Of a stretch of 64,000 nucleotides of DNA, positions 9,296-18,534 are shown in pieces. Both the position numbers and the translations under genes were made by a program. Below the pieces are notes generated by a model. The model did not search any database. It had not been told where the DNA came from and saw nothing but the letters and a program-made list of their open reading frames with translations. Each line of letters starts with the position of its first letter. Within the stretch, counting starts at the first letter, position 1. Source of the stretch: Aminobacter carboxidus (GTDB lineage Bacteria > Pseudomonadota > Alphaproteobacteria > Rhizobiales > Rhizobiaceae); contig NZ_JACZEP010000020.1 in assembly GCF_014863355.1 (NCBI RefSeq), positions 1 to 64,000 on the forward strand. The letters are read 5' to 3'.

Positions 9296-9433
9296 TCAGC
9301 GAAACCTCGCATCGGGGACCCTCGGCAGCTTGCCGAAATCTGCGTTCCAGAGCTGACTGTCCGGCATCGTGATGATGCTCAGCGTCGTCTGGCGCAGCGG
9401 ACTGATGGCTTGATCGAGAACAGGGTGGGGCAT
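9296..9433 (-). CDS. Possible 45-residue small protein
   Basis: A short frame with an excellent AAGGAG ribosome-binding site 8 nt before its ATG. It encodes MPHPVLDQAISPLR followed by ~30 mixed residues and no signal or membrane segment. It lies convergent to the L,D-transpeptidase gene. The strong ribosome-binding site argues for translation; the family is unrecognised. It might also be the surviving start of a lost gene. Confidence 0.35.
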   Translation of the reverse strand: MPHPVLDQAISPLRQTTLSIITMPDSQLWNADFGKLPRVPDARFR

Positions 9434-9718
9434 GGTCAGGCTCCTTGTTGAAGAAGCCCGTCATGCTCTGCCGCTGCCGAACGACGCTCAATGCAAGCGC
9501 AACGAACCGCTCGTGCACCTTACCTCACAGCGCGCGCCTATCCCGCGCAGCGGGTTCGTTCTACGGCCCCAAGACTGCCTGCCAACAATGCGCCTTCATC
9601 TAGGCTGTCGGGGCTTCGCCGGCGCCTGAAAGCAGTCATTGCCGGCCGCGACGCAAGGGGAGCGATTGGGTCGGAACCAGACATCCCCATTCTGCCCAGA
9701 ACCCCATGATGGGCCGCG
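9434..9718. other. Non-coding interval
   Basis: This 285-bp gap lies between the small ORF and the TetR gene. It contains no supported gene, hairpin terminator or repeat that I can identify. Confidence 0.5.
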
Positions 9719-10318
9719 TCAAATCTTGCACATCGCATCTTCATCGGTCGCCATCACATAGCTTTGTAGCGTCGGACCAATCGCGCGCACGATTTCCACC
9801 TGGGACAGATCAACCACAGGAGGCAGCCTAAGGATATAGCGGCACATTGCCAATCCGAGCAATTGGCTGGAGACCAGACCGGCACGCCTGGCTGCTGTCG
9901 CGGGATCCCCAACGGATGCCACAACCGGGCGAACTTGCGCGGCGAATACGTCCCGCATTTTTTCGGCGGCAAACTCGTTCGAGGCCGCCGATCGCAACAA
10001 CACCGCCATGCCGCAACTGCTCTCCGGCCCCTCCCATAGATTCAGGAAATGGCGGACCAGCGTCTCACCGATAGCTTGACTGTCAACCACCTTTAACTGG
10101 GGAACATTCAGCCTGATCGAGGCAGCACGGGCAAAGAGCTCCTCCTTGCTGCCAAAGTAGCGGATCACCATTGCCGGATCGATCGAAGCCCGGTGCGCCA
10201 CATCGCGCACCGTCGCAGCCTGATAGCCGAACTCCGTAAAAAGCTCGCGGGCTGCCTCGAGGATCGCGGCGCGCGTTCGTTCGGATTTGGTTGGTTTGGC
10301 GGTCGGTTTGTTGCTCAT
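9719..10318 (-). CDS. TetR/AcrR family transcriptional repressor
   Basis: A 199-residue protein from the ATG at 10318. The TetR DNA-binding domain is at residues ~10-58 (RAAILEAARELFTEFGYQAATVRDVAHRASID...IRYFGSKEELF). The rest is the ligand-binding helical domain with the C-terminal TetR-C block. It is divergent from the FAD monooxygenase at 10412, and two matching palindromes in the 93-bp gap (10332-10343 and 10371-10382) are its likely operators. Expected role: repression of itself and of the monooxygenase until an aromatic or antibiotic-like substrate is present. Confidence 0.92.
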   Translation of the reverse strand: MSNKPTAKPTKSERTRAAILEAARELFTEFGYQAATVRDVAHRASIDPAMVIRYFGSKEELFARAASIRLNVPQLKVVDSQAIGETLVRHFLNLWEGPESSCGMAVLLRSAASNEFAAEKMRDVFAAQVRPVVASVGDPATAARRAGLVSSQLLGLAMCRYILRLPPVVDLSQVEIVRAIGPTLQSYVMATDEDAMCKI

Positions 10319-10331
10319 GTCGTCTATATGC

Positions 10332-10382
10332 CAACAGCTGTTGACAAATTCAATGGCATACCTCATAAGTCAACAGTCGTTG
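10332..10382. promoter_or_regulatory. Paired TetR operators between divergent genes
   Basis: CAACAGCTGTTG at 10332-10343 is a perfect 12-bp palindrome, and CAACAGTCGTTG at 10371-10382 is a close copy with a two-base centre change. Both extend to GTCAACAG on one side. The first overlaps a TTGACA -35 element (10341-10346) for the monooxygenase and lies between a possible -35/-10 pair (TTGAAT, 17 nt, CATATA) for the repressor on the other strand. Confidence 0.65.
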
Positions 10383-10411
10383 ATAAAACTCATATCCAAG
10401 GAGGAATTGAA

Positions 10412-11665
10412 ATGCTCCCCGATCATACGGACATCATCATCGTTGGTGCCGGCCCCACTGGCATGGCACTCTCGATCGCCCTGCACCAGGCTGGCATCGA
10501 TCATCTGCTGGTCGACAAGCTCGATCAGGGTCAAAACACATCGCGCGCTGGTGTCATCCATGCACACACTCTTGAGGCGCTAACCCGCTTGGGCGTGACC
10601 GACCGGATGGTTGAGCTTGGGATGAAAGTTGACCGGTTCACGGTCAGGGATCGTGACCGCGCACTATTGAACCTACGCTTCGGCAAGCTGCCGACCAATC
10701 ATCCCTACCTCTTAATGCTGCCTCAGAACTTAACCGAGCAGGTGCTCGCAGAGCGCATCGCGGCGCTCGGCGGATTTGTGCATCGAGGCTTCACCGCCAC
10801 CGGCGTGCTCCAGGATGGCGACCAGGCAATTGTAACGCTCAGCAAGAATGGGGTCGAGCACAGGGTATCAGCCCGCTACGTGGTTGGCGGCGACGGCGCA
10901 CACAGCGTTGTGCGACAGGCGACCGGCTTCGATTTCGAAGGCGCGACCTATGAGGGTTCCTTTGTGCTGGCCGATGTAAGTCTGGAGTGGCCGCTGACCG
11001 GCAAGGAGGTCTCCCTTTTCTTTTCGCCAGCGGGAATGGTGGTTGTCGCCCCCTTGCCGGACGGGACGTTCCGCGTCGTGGCTACCATGGATGATGCGCC
11101 GGAGCAGCCGCAGATCGCTGACATCCAGCGCCTACTGGACAGCCGCGGCCCAGAACGTGAGCGCGCCAAGGTCACCGCGCTGAACTGGAGTTCGCGTTTC
11201 CGGCTGCACCATCGTCTCGCCAGCTCCTATCGAAAGGATCGCTTATTCCTCATGGGCGACGCTGCCCATGTTCACAGCCCCGCCGGTGGCCAAGGCATGA
11301 ACACTGGCTTGGTGGATGCGGTGGTACTCGGAGAACTGCTCGGCGATGTGATAAACGGCATCCGGGAAGAGGCAGCCCTCGACCTGTACGAAAGACTGCG
11401 CCGGCCTGCAGCGGAAAAGGTGCTGAGCATCGCTGGAACAATGACGGGCATGGCGACCACGCGCGGTCCAATAAGGCGCTTTTTTCGCAATATGATGCTG
11501 TCGCTTGTGAACCTCAACCCGATTGCCAGGTGGCGCATTCAGATGAACCTGTCGGGCCTGAGCCGTGCCGCTTCGGCCCAACTGCCACCGGCGGCTGTCT
11601 CTGCCGCGCGTATCGACGACACCGCCGACGCGGCGCGCGTTCGATCGTTCAAAGCCGCGGCTTGA
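10412..11665 (+). CDS. FAD-dependent monooxygenase (PHBH/rifampicin-hydroxylase-like)
   Basis: A 417-residue flavoprotein whose ATG is preceded by AAGGAGG. Visible motifs are the Rossmann GxGxxG (VGAGPTGMALSIAL, residues ~9-22), the DG motif (VVGGDGAHSVVRQATG) and the GD motif (RLFLMGDAAHVHSPAGGQGMNTG, ~residues 275-297), in the order of class A flavin hydroxylases. These use NAD(P)H and oxygen to hydroxylate aromatic compounds or polyketides. It is under presumed control of the divergent TetR protein. The substrate cannot be told from sequence. Confidence 0.9.
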   Translation: MLPDHTDIIIVGAGPTGMALSIALHQAGIDHLLVDKLDQGQNTSRAGVIHAHTLEALTRLGVTDRMVELGMKVDRFTVRDRDRALLNLRFGKLPTNHPYLLMLPQNLTEQVLAERIAALGGFVHRGFTATGVLQDGDQAIVTLSKNGVEHRVSARYVVGGDGAHSVVRQATGFDFEGATYEGSFVLADVSLEWPLTGKEVSLFFSPAGMVVVAPLPDGTFRVVATMDDAPEQPQIADIQRLLDSRGPERERAKVTALNWSSRFRLHHRLASSYRKDRLFLMGDAAHVHSPAGGQGMNTGLVDAVVLGELLGDVINGIREEAALDLYERLRRPAAEKVLSIAGTMTGMATTRGPIRRFFRNMMLSLVNLNPIARWRIQMNLSGLSRAASAQLPPAAVSAARIDDTADAARVRSFKAAA

Positions 11666-12441
11666 ACGCGGCAATCTCCGGCAGAGATGCGATACGCCGT
11701 CACCAATGCAGTCACCCTGGCGTGTGTATCGCGACGGCTCCAGCGCGTTCATTTATCACGGGCGTCCTGAGGCGCCACACAAAAGCAGCGCCGGGGAGCT
11801 GCCCATGGCAAGCCCAGCGACTGGGCAGCATCCTAAACGGACCACCAACCTCGTTATGGCGGCGATGGTGAGCATCTATACGGGACGTTTCAGATACAAC
11901 CTGTTGGCGGCCGCGGTTGCAAGGTTGCGGAACCCATGGGTGTTGATCAGATCATATCAGCGCCCAATAATCAGCTAGCGCAATCCGACTGCAATCACGC
12001 TATGGCACGTTGCCAACGGACTGGGGTGCGACGCCAGCGGACCTCGTCATCGACACGAACGGCCAAACCTTGCAGGCAGAAGCTGCTGCTGAGCTGAGGC
12101 CGACTTACGCATCGCCTCACGTGATCGGCAGCAAATGCGCCTCCATCGCAGCCCATAAAGGCCTGCTTTGCCACTTCCATAAGGCGGACATTGCCGCGAC
12201 CGCTGGAAGTCACTGTCGAGCCAGAAGCGGTCGTCGAGCGGAACACCCCCCGGCGCGCTCGGACAGACAGCATGTGGCAGGATCAGCCAGAGAGCCTGCA
12301 ATTCACCTGTTGTGGGGCCAAGCGGAAGGCAGGCTGACTACGTGGTTCGCGCCGGGCAAAGTGATAGTCTATTTCGCCGAGGGGTGGCGCGCCGCCGGAG
12401 GCGCTTAGCTCTCTTGGTCATGCGCAACAGGGGTCAACGGT
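11666..12441. other. 776-bp interval without a supported gene
   Basis: Open frames occur on both strands but none has a convincing start, family or composition. The part around 12170-12200 contains the AAGGCGGACATTG string that resembles dispersed intergenic repeat material of Bradyrhizobium and Mesorhizobium. The part at 11733-11978 may be a decayed gene. Nothing firmer can be said. Confidence 0.4.
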
Positions 12442-13212
12442 ATGGTGACACAGATTTCGAGGCACCCGCTCGTCAGCTTTTTCGCGCTCGCCTTCGCGCT
12501 GACATGGCTGTTGTTCCTGCCGTGGATGGCGAGCGGTGGCGAGGGCATACCTTGGTTCACTTTCGGCCCAGCGCTCGCCGGCTTCGCCATCGCGGCGCTG
12601 ACTGAAGGCTGGGTGGGGGTGAGGCGGATCCTGGCCGCGATCGGGCGTTGGCGGGTGGCACCCGTCTGGTACTTGGTGGCGATCGGGCTGCCGCTGGCAT
12701 TGCAGCTTGCGGCAGTGCTCGTAACCCCCATGTTCGGTGCGGCGCCGCCCAATTGGAGCTTGGTCCCACCGTTCGGCGAGATCTTCGCCTGGGTAGCGAT
12801 TTTCCTGGTGTTCAGCGGCCCGCTCGGTGAGGAGCCGGGCTGGCGCGGTTATGCGCTCCCAAAAATGCTCGAGCGGCAGGGGGCACTAGCGGCGAGCCTC
12901 ATGCTGGGCGTGCTCTGGGCGGCGTGGCACCTGCCGCTCGGGCTGGTGGGTGACCTGACAGTCTACGGTTCGATCCACGCGGTACTCGCCGCAGTGGTAT
13001 TCACCTGGCTCTGGCAGAACACCGGCAGCGCGCTGTTGGCGATCCTGATGCACGCCTCGCACCAAAATAGCGTGCGCTACCTTGGTCGGGTCTACGAGGG
13101 TGCCGACCAGGTGCAGCAGCAGTGGATCGCCGTCGCACTGTGGGCGCTTGTCGCGCTGGCGATCGTCGCAATCCACGGCCGGAAGCGCTTCGCGCCGAAG
13201 GCCGCAGCCTGA
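12442..13212 (+). CDS. CPBP-family intramembrane metalloprotease (Abi-like)
   Basis: A 256-residue polytopic membrane protein with about seven hydrophobic segments. The CPBP motifs are present in order: EEPGWRG (EExxxR) near residue 132, the AAWHLPL motif near residue 153, and the LMHASHQN motif near 195. The family comprises membrane proteases related to CAAX prenyl endopeptidases, some linked to bacteriocin immunity. A decayed second CPBP fragment lies immediately downstream on the opposite strand. Confidence 0.88.
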   Translation: MVTQISRHPLVSFFALAFALTWLLFLPWMASGGEGIPWFTFGPALAGFAIAALTEGWVGVRRILAAIGRWRVAPVWYLVAIGLPLALQLAAVLVTPMFGAAPPNWSLVPPFGEIFAWVAIFLVFSGPLGEEPGWRGYALPKMLERQGALAASLMLGVLWAAWHLPLGLVGDLTVYGSIHAVLAAVVFTWLWQNTGSALLAILMHASHQNSVRYLGRVYEGADQVQQQWIAVALWALVALAIVAIHGRKRFAPKAAA

Positions 13213-13269
13213 GGCTGCGCGCGGTGAGATTCGAAGCCGGTTGTTCGTCGAACGGTTGCCCTGGGGGTG

Positions 13270-13440
13270 ACCGCTGGAGCGGGTGCAGAGCTATGGGCCG
13301 CATGACGATCCCGGTGTAGACGGCAGCATGAAGCAGCAGCACCATCACAAGGCTGCCACAGGTGCGGTTGAAAACCCACGTGTACAAGATTGCACTGGCG
13401 AGCATGTTGAGCGCGAACAACCAGAACGGCAGCTCATGGG
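13270..13440 (-). pseudogene. C-terminal fragment of a second CPBP protease
   Basis: In one minus-strand frame this stretch encodes LFALNMLASAILYTWVF, NRTCGSL and LLLHAAVYTG, the characteristic last transmembrane block of CPBP proteases. There is no N-terminal half. Upstream it runs straight into the oxidoreductase remnant in another frame. It is distinct from, and antiparallel to, the intact protease gene at 12442. Confidence 0.55.
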
Positions 13441-13463
13441 GATCGCCGACCGCTTCGACGCCG

Positions 13464-13850
13464 CCTACCCCACCGCCACTTCCCGGCGTTCCCGCGAGGC
13501 TCTGAACGCGGCTTCGATGCAGGCGACGACGTGCAAGCCGTCTTCGGCTGTAACGGGCGGCTTGGTGCCGTCGTGGATGGCCTGGACGAAGGCCTGCCAT
13601 TGGCGGACAAGGCCGCGGCCGGCGACCTCGCTCGAGTTTTCGACCGGCTGCCATTTGAGGTCGCGGCCGCGCGTCACGCCCTTGCAGAAATCGACAGTCA
13701 GCACGCCGCGATCGAAGGCCCGCCCGAGATGAAGGCGCCGTCGGCATAAAAGATGCTGGCGACCTGGCCGTCGGCATCGTTCGGCGGCGCGCAGCACGAT
13801 TGGTCTTCCACCGTGGGTGCCGTGAAGCGGTCTGGCGAAGGAGGCGCCGA
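13464..13850 (-). pseudogene. Frameshifted C-terminal half of a Gfo/Idh/MocA oxidoreductase (copy 2)
   Basis: Two minus-strand frames together give the C-terminal part of a dehydrogenase. Upstream, one frame carries TVEDQSC...ADGQVASIFYADGAFI. Near 13728 the coding shifts to a second frame with AFDRGVLTVDFCKG...WQAFVQAIHDGTKPPVTAEDGLHVVACIEAAFRAS, the standard family ending. The NAD-binding N-terminus is absent. The last 105 bp are repeated at 18-122. Confidence 0.6.
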
Positions 13851-13887
13851 CGACCCTCTGCCCGGTCGATGCCGGGTCACAGCGGCG

Positions 13888-16095
13888 CTAGTCTCTGGAT
13901 CTCACCATCTGCAAGGGCTGTGCACCACCCGCCAACACTGCGGAGAGCTCTGCCGCCTCCAGCGGTGGTGACAGCAGGTAGCCCTGGAATTCATCGCAGT
14001 GCATGGCCATCAGGCGGTCCTTCTGCGCCTCCGTCTCGACACCCTCGGCGGTGACGCGGATGTCCAGCGCAAGCGCCAGGTCGACAAGGGCCTTGACGAT
14101 AGCAGCGGCACTGGCGTCGTTGCCGATGGTCTGGATGAAGGAGCGGTCGATCTTCAGCTTGTCGATGCGATGATGCCGGAGGTAGCTGATCGCCGAATAT
14201 CCTGTTCCGAAATCATCCAGTGCGACCACTATGCCAGCCGCGCGCAGCGCGCCGAGCACGCTGCGGGTCGTGTCGTTGTTTGCCAGAAGCACGCTTTCGG
14301 TGATCTCGAGCTGCAAGCGCGATGGCGTCAGTCCGCATTCTTCAAGAAGCCGCGCCAGGCGTTCGGGAAAGCTTTTGTCGCGCAGCTGAAGCGGCGACAC
14401 ATTGACCGCCACCCAGGGCAAGGTGCTCGTGGCGGCAAACCGTGCAGCTTGCCGCAGCACATAATCGCCAAGCAGCCCGATCATGCCGCGCTCTTCGGCG
14501 AGTGCGACCAGATTGCCCGGCGGAAGTGCTGCGTGGATGGGGTGCGCCCAGCGCAGCAACGCCTCGGCGCCAACGATGGTCTGGCAGTCGCCGGCATAGA
14601 TCGGCTGGTAGGTCAACCTGATCTGGTCACCTGAGGTCAGCGCCTCGCGCAATTCGCTTTCGATGCGGCGCTTGCGCAGCAGGATTTCGTCCATGTCGCC
14701 GGCAAACACCTGGTAGCGGCCGCGGCCATTCTTCTTGGCCTCGTAAAGGGCAATGTCGGCCTTGCGCAACAGGTCGTCAGGATCCGCTCCGACATCGGGG
14801 GAAAGGGCAATGCCGATGCTGGTGCTGACAAAGACCTGATCGTCGGCCAGCTGGAACGGGATCGAAAACTGCGCCAGCACGATGTCGCAGAAATCTTCGG
14901 CATTGCGCGCGTCCTTGACGCCGCTCAGGATGATGGCAAATTCGTCGCCGCCCAAGCGTGCCACGGTATCGATCTCGCGCACCGATTGCACCAGCCGCAC
15001 CGCGGTCTGGCGCACGAGCTCGTCGCCGGCGGGATGGCCGAGTGTGTCGTTGATATGCTTGAAGCGATCGAGATCGACATAGAGCAGTGCCACGCGGCCT
15101 TTGTCCCTGTCAGCATTGACCAGGGCACGTCGCAGCCGATCCTCAAACAGCGCGCGGTTGGGCAGCCCCGTCAACGTATCGTGGAAGGCAAGATAGCGCG
15201 CCTTGTCCTGGCTGATCTGAAGCTGGCCGGAGGCGCGGCGCAGGCGGCGCAACAGATAGATCAGGATCGCGGCCGAAATCGCGATGGCGCCAAACAGGGC
15301 CGGCGCGGCTTCGCGGACAAGACTGGCGCCCGGGCGCGCCTGCTCCCATCCGACATAGCCCAGGATCACGCCATTGGTGCCGATCAGCGGCACGGTCGCG
15401 TCGGTAATTGTCTGGGTCAGGCGGGGCAGGACGTGGAGGTTTTTCAGCTGGTATCGCCTGGCAATCCTGTCTGTCAGAGCATCGTCGATGAACTGCACGG
15501 TGACGTGGACGAATTCGCTGCCGGGCGACTGGGCGACCCGATCCGAACTCGGAACCAGCGGCATGACGCTGAGCATCGCCGGCCTGTCGCCGATGGTGAC
15601 GAGGTCTTCGGCAGCAGCTTTACTGGCTGTGTCTTCTGATCCGGCACTGCCGGCCAGCAATTGCCTGATACGGCCGACGACGGGCAGGATCGCATTTTGG
15701 TCCTCGGAAAAGACCTGCGGCTGCAATGTCTGACCATCGCGCATGGCATGAACCGGCTGGTCGTGATCGTCCAGGACATAGACGCGGTCATGCCCATAAT
15801 AGGCATACATCCAGGCGCCGAGGTTTTCGGTCATCCATTGCTGGTTGCCTGATTTGGCGTAAGTGACGGCATCGTCCCAGACGGCAACACTTTCCTGTTC
15901 GCGTTGGAGCGCCTGGGCTTCTTCCTTCAGGCCGTTGACGAGGAAGGTGCGCTGGGTGTCGAAGGCTGTGCGATCGACCTGCAAAGTGGCAAGCAAGCCA
16001 AAACCTGCCGCCAGCCCCAGGCCCAGAACGGCAAGCGCCAACACCGTTAGCGTCACTTGAAAGGTCAGCGGTCGGGGGTGGCTCTGTACGACCAT
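13888..16095 (-). CDS. CHASE4-GGDEF-EAL cyclic-di-GMP signalling protein
   Basis: A 735-residue membrane protein. A signal-anchor helix (residues ~12-35) is followed by a periplasmic CHASE4 sensor (residues ~40-265, with SVAVWDDAVTYAKSGN) and a second membrane helix (~275-297). The GGDEF domain has an intact GGDEF at 382-386. The EAL domain has EAL at 511-513 plus LDDFGTGYS, KIDRSFI and AEGVET. Both catalytic motifs are intact, so it may make and degrade c-di-GMP. It stands alone on the minus strand. Confidence 0.93.
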   Translation of the reverse strand: MVVQSHPRPLTFQVTLTVLALAVLGLGLAAGFGLLATLQVDRTAFDTQRTFLVNGLKEEAQALQREQESVAVWDDAVTYAKSGNQQWMTENLGAWMYAYYGHDRVYVLDDHDQPVHAMRDGQTLQPQVFSEDQNAILPVVGRIRQLLAGSAGSEDTASKAAAEDLVTIGDRPAMLSVMPLVPSSDRVAQSPGSEFVHVTVQFIDDALTDRIARRYQLKNLHVLPRLTQTITDATVPLIGTNGVILGYVGWEQARPGASLVREAAPALFGAIAISAAILIYLLRRLRRASGQLQISQDKARYLAFHDTLTGLPNRALFEDRLRRALVNADRDKGRVALLYVDLDRFKHINDTLGHPAGDELVRQTAVRLVQSVREIDTVARLGGDEFAIILSGVKDARNAEDFCDIVLAQFSIPFQLADDQVFVSTSIGIALSPDVGADPDDLLRKADIALYEAKKNGRGRYQVFAGDMDEILLRKRRIESELREALTSGDQIRLTYQPIYAGDCQTIVGAEALLRWAHPIHAALPPGNLVALAEERGMIGLLGDYVLRQAARFAATSTLPWVAVNVSPLQLRDKSFPERLARLLEECGLTPSRLQLEITESVLLANNDTTRSVLGALRAAGIVVALDDFGTGYSAISYLRHHRIDKLKIDRSFIQTIGNDASAAAIVKALVDLALALDIRVTAEGVETEAQKDRLMAMHCDEFQGYLLSPPLEAAELSAVLAGGAQPLQMVRSRD

Positions 16096-16538
16096 GGCGT
16101 CCGCAGGCTATTGATCCGCCTGCCTATATCAGCACCGACTTAACATAACGTTAGGTCAGCGATCTCAGCGCCAAAGCCCTCTCTGTTCGGTCGCGGAGAC
16201 ACGTGCAGCCTGACATTCAGGGGCATGACGGTCCGGGCAGGGGCATGGCGGCCCTGCCGAACGGCAAGGCCGGTGACGCGGCTTGCCGCGCCCCGCGCCG
16301 CATACGGGCCGCTCCCGGCAGCGCCGGTGCCGAGGCTCAGGCCGACATGACCGGCCAGACGGCCGTCCCGCCGGTTCAGGCGGACGGCACGCCGCATGAC
16401 GGGCGCCCCTGCCCTGTTGCCGGGCGTCCAACATCAGAAACCGCGATTGGGTTGCGAGCCAAAAACCCTCGCAAATTGCTGGCCCGCGACCCGCGACATG
16501 CCTATTTAGCTGGTAACCTGAACAAGCCCCGAGATGTC
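16096..16538. other. 443-bp GC-rich divergent interval
   Basis: This separates the cyclic-di-GMP gene from selO. The selO frame stays open upstream to 16203, but that extension is compositionally odd (Gly, Ala, Pro, Arg) and lacks the family's N-terminus, so I do not call it coding. It contains many short GC-rich inverted segments but no defined operator. Confidence 0.5.
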
Positions 16539-18017
16539 ATGCGCAGTCCCCGGTTCCAGCACACTTATGCCGCCGACCTCCCCGAACGGCTTTACAGCAG
16601 TCCGGAACCATCTTCGGTTTCGACACCGCGTCTGCTTGAACTGAATGAAGCACTGGCGCGGGAACTGGGCCTCGACATCGGCTGGTTGCGTGGTCCTGAC
16701 GGTGTCGACATGCTGGCTGGAAACCGCTTCCCCGCTGACGCGCGCCCCATCGCCCAGGCCTATGCGGGTCACCAGTTCGGCAACTTCGTGCCGCAGCTTG
16801 GCGACGGTCGTGCCCTCCTCGTCGGAGAGCTGCGCGATACCGGCGGCCAATTGCGCGACGTTCAATTGAAGGGCTCCGGTCCGACCCGGTTTTCCCGCAA
16901 TGGCGATGGGCGCGCAGCGCTCGGGCCGATGATGCGCGAGTATATCGTCAGCGAGGCGATGCACGCACTCGCCATCCCAACCACCCGAACCCTGTCGCTG
17001 GTTGCCACCGGCGAGCACGTCTACCGCGAAACCAGGCTTCCCGGAGCGCTGATTGCGCGCGTTGCCAAAAGCCACATCCGCGTCGGCACGTTCCAGTACC
17101 TTGCCGCACGGGAAGACATCGACGGCCTGAGGGCGTTGGCGGACTACGCAATTGCGCGGCACTATCCGCATCTCGCCGAAGTCCCCGGTCGCTACCTTGG
17201 GTTCCTCAATGCTGTCGTGGCAGCGCAGGCGAAGCTGGTGGCGCAATGGATGCTGGTCGGCTTTATCCATGGCGTCCTCAATACCGACAACGTCGCAATT
17301 TCCGGCGAGACGATCGATTATGGACCATGTGCGTTCATCGACGCCTATCATCCGGCGACCGTGTTCAGTTCCATCGACCGTCAAGGCCGCTACGCCTTTG
17401 CAAACCAGCCCCGCATCACTGTCTGGAACCTGGCGCGACTGGCCGAAGCGCTGCTGCCCATTGTGGCAAGCCAGGCAGGGGCAGACGATGAAGGCTTTGA
17501 GCAGGCGAAAGCGGCGATCGGATCGTTCCAGGCACGCTACGAGGCTGCGTTTCATGACGGCATGCGCCACAAGATCGGGCTGTTTACAGAGCAGCCTGAA
17601 GACTTAGGTCTTGCTGCCGAACTGCTTGACCTGATGGCGCGCAACGGGGCGGATTTCACCCTTACATTTCGCGATCTGGCGCATGAGGTCGACGGCGCCG
17701 GCCAAGTCCGCAACCACTTCATCGACCCCACTGCTTTCGACAGCTGGGCTTGGCGCTGGCGGGAAAGGCTGGCTCGCGAGCCGGAGCATGCAGCCGACCG
17801 CGCAGCTCGGATGCTGACGGTGAACCCGAAATACATAGCACGCAATCACCGTGTCGAAGCGGCCATCGCCGCCGCCACCGATGAAGGCGACTTTGGCCCT
17901 TTCCACAGCCTGCTCACTGTGCTGGCGCGCCCGTTCGACGAGCAGCCCGAGATGGAGGCATACGCGCAGCCACCAACAGACGAAGAGCGCGTGCTCAAGA
18001 CATTCTGCGGTACGTAA
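16539..18017 (+). CDS. selO: Protein adenylyltransferase SelO
   Basis: A 492-residue protein from the ATG at 16539, matching the usual SelO length; the longer upstream reading is rejected. Family hallmarks are present: the early QLGDGRALLVGEL and DVQLKGSGPTRFSRNGDGRAALGPMMREY blocks, the HGVLNTDN catalytic segment, DYGPCAFIDAY, and the C-terminal ERVLKTFCGT. SelO is a pseudokinase-fold enzyme that transfers AMP to protein hydroxyls and is linked to oxidative-stress tolerance. It has no operon partner. Only a weak GAG precedes the start, so expression level is uncertain. Confidence 0.95.
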   Translation: MRSPRFQHTYAADLPERLYSSPEPSSVSTPRLLELNEALARELGLDIGWLRGPDGVDMLAGNRFPADARPIAQAYAGHQFGNFVPQLGDGRALLVGELRDTGGQLRDVQLKGSGPTRFSRNGDGRAALGPMMREYIVSEAMHALAIPTTRTLSLVATGEHVYRETRLPGALIARVAKSHIRVGTFQYLAAREDIDGLRALADYAIARHYPHLAEVPGRYLGFLNAVVAAQAKLVAQWMLVGFIHGVLNTDNVAISGETIDYGPCAFIDAYHPATVFSSIDRQGRYAFANQPRITVWNLARLAEALLPIVASQAGADDEGFEQAKAAIGSFQARYEAAFHDGMRHKIGLFTEQPEDLGLAAELLDLMARNGADFTLTFRDLAHEVDGAGQVRNHFIDPTAFDSWAWRWRERLAREPEHAADRAARMLTVNPKYIARNHRVEAAIAAATDEGDFGPFHSLLTVLARPFDEQPEMEAYAQPPTDEERVLKTFCGT

Positions 18018-18093
18018 TTGCGGCTACGGTACAGGTGCCGAATGAATGGCAGCTATTGCTGTCTGCGGGGGCGCAAGCCCGTGCACCTCCCGC

Positions 18094-18513
18094 CTATGGA
18101 GCTTCGTGGTAGAAAATGATCTCCGGATCATTTTCATCGAGGTTGTCGATGTATCCGCTCGGCCTGAAGCCCAACTGAGCAAACAGCATCTGCATCGGTC
18201 TGTTGGACATGTTGGTGGAGCTGAACAGTTTCCGCTCAGCGATGATCGACAAAAAATGCCGGATGATCGACGCGGCCAATCCCTGGCGACGGAATTCTCG
18301 GCCCACCATCACCATCTCGACAAACGGCTGGCCAAAGAAGTGCTGTGTCAGCACCCCGTAAGCGACCACCCGGCCATTTCTCTCCGCAACATGACAGCAC
18401 GCCGATCCGAGCCAGCTGCGGATTTGATCACGGCGCTCCAGGCTCATCTCGGCAACGGAATCGATGGCGCAAAGCGCCTCGTAGTCATCGATGACAGCCG
18501 AGCGAATGCGCAT
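18094..18513 (-). CDS. GNAT family N-acetyltransferase
   Basis: A 139-residue protein from the ATG at 18513; a TTG at 18534 is also in frame. It has the GNAT layout: N-terminal MRIRSAVIDDYEAL strand-helix, central beta strands ending in VEMVMVGREFRRQGLAASIIRH, which holds the acetyl-CoA binding R/Q-x-x-G-x-G/A loop, and a C-terminal FAQLGFRPSGYID strand. The acceptor substrate is unknown. It is isolated, with a 338-bp gap upstream. Confidence 0.85.
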   Translation of the reverse strand: MRIRSAVIDDYEALCAIDSVAEMSLERRDQIRSWLGSACCHVAERNGRVVAYGVLTQHFFGQPFVEMVMVGREFRRQGLAASIIRHFLSIIAERKLFSSTNMSNRPMQMLFAQLGFRPSGYIDNLDENDPEIIFYHEAP

Positions 18514-18534
18514 GATCTTTGCTACCACAACCAA

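Noticed and set aside
12010-12408. 132-codon plus-strand frame upstream of the CPBP gene
   Set aside because: Resembles dispersed intergenic repeat material; composition differs on codon positions and no family is visible.
16203-16538. Upstream in-frame extension of selO by 112 codons
   Set aside because: Composition is unlike SelO, the family starts near the ATG at 16539, and the extension has no homology I can recognise.
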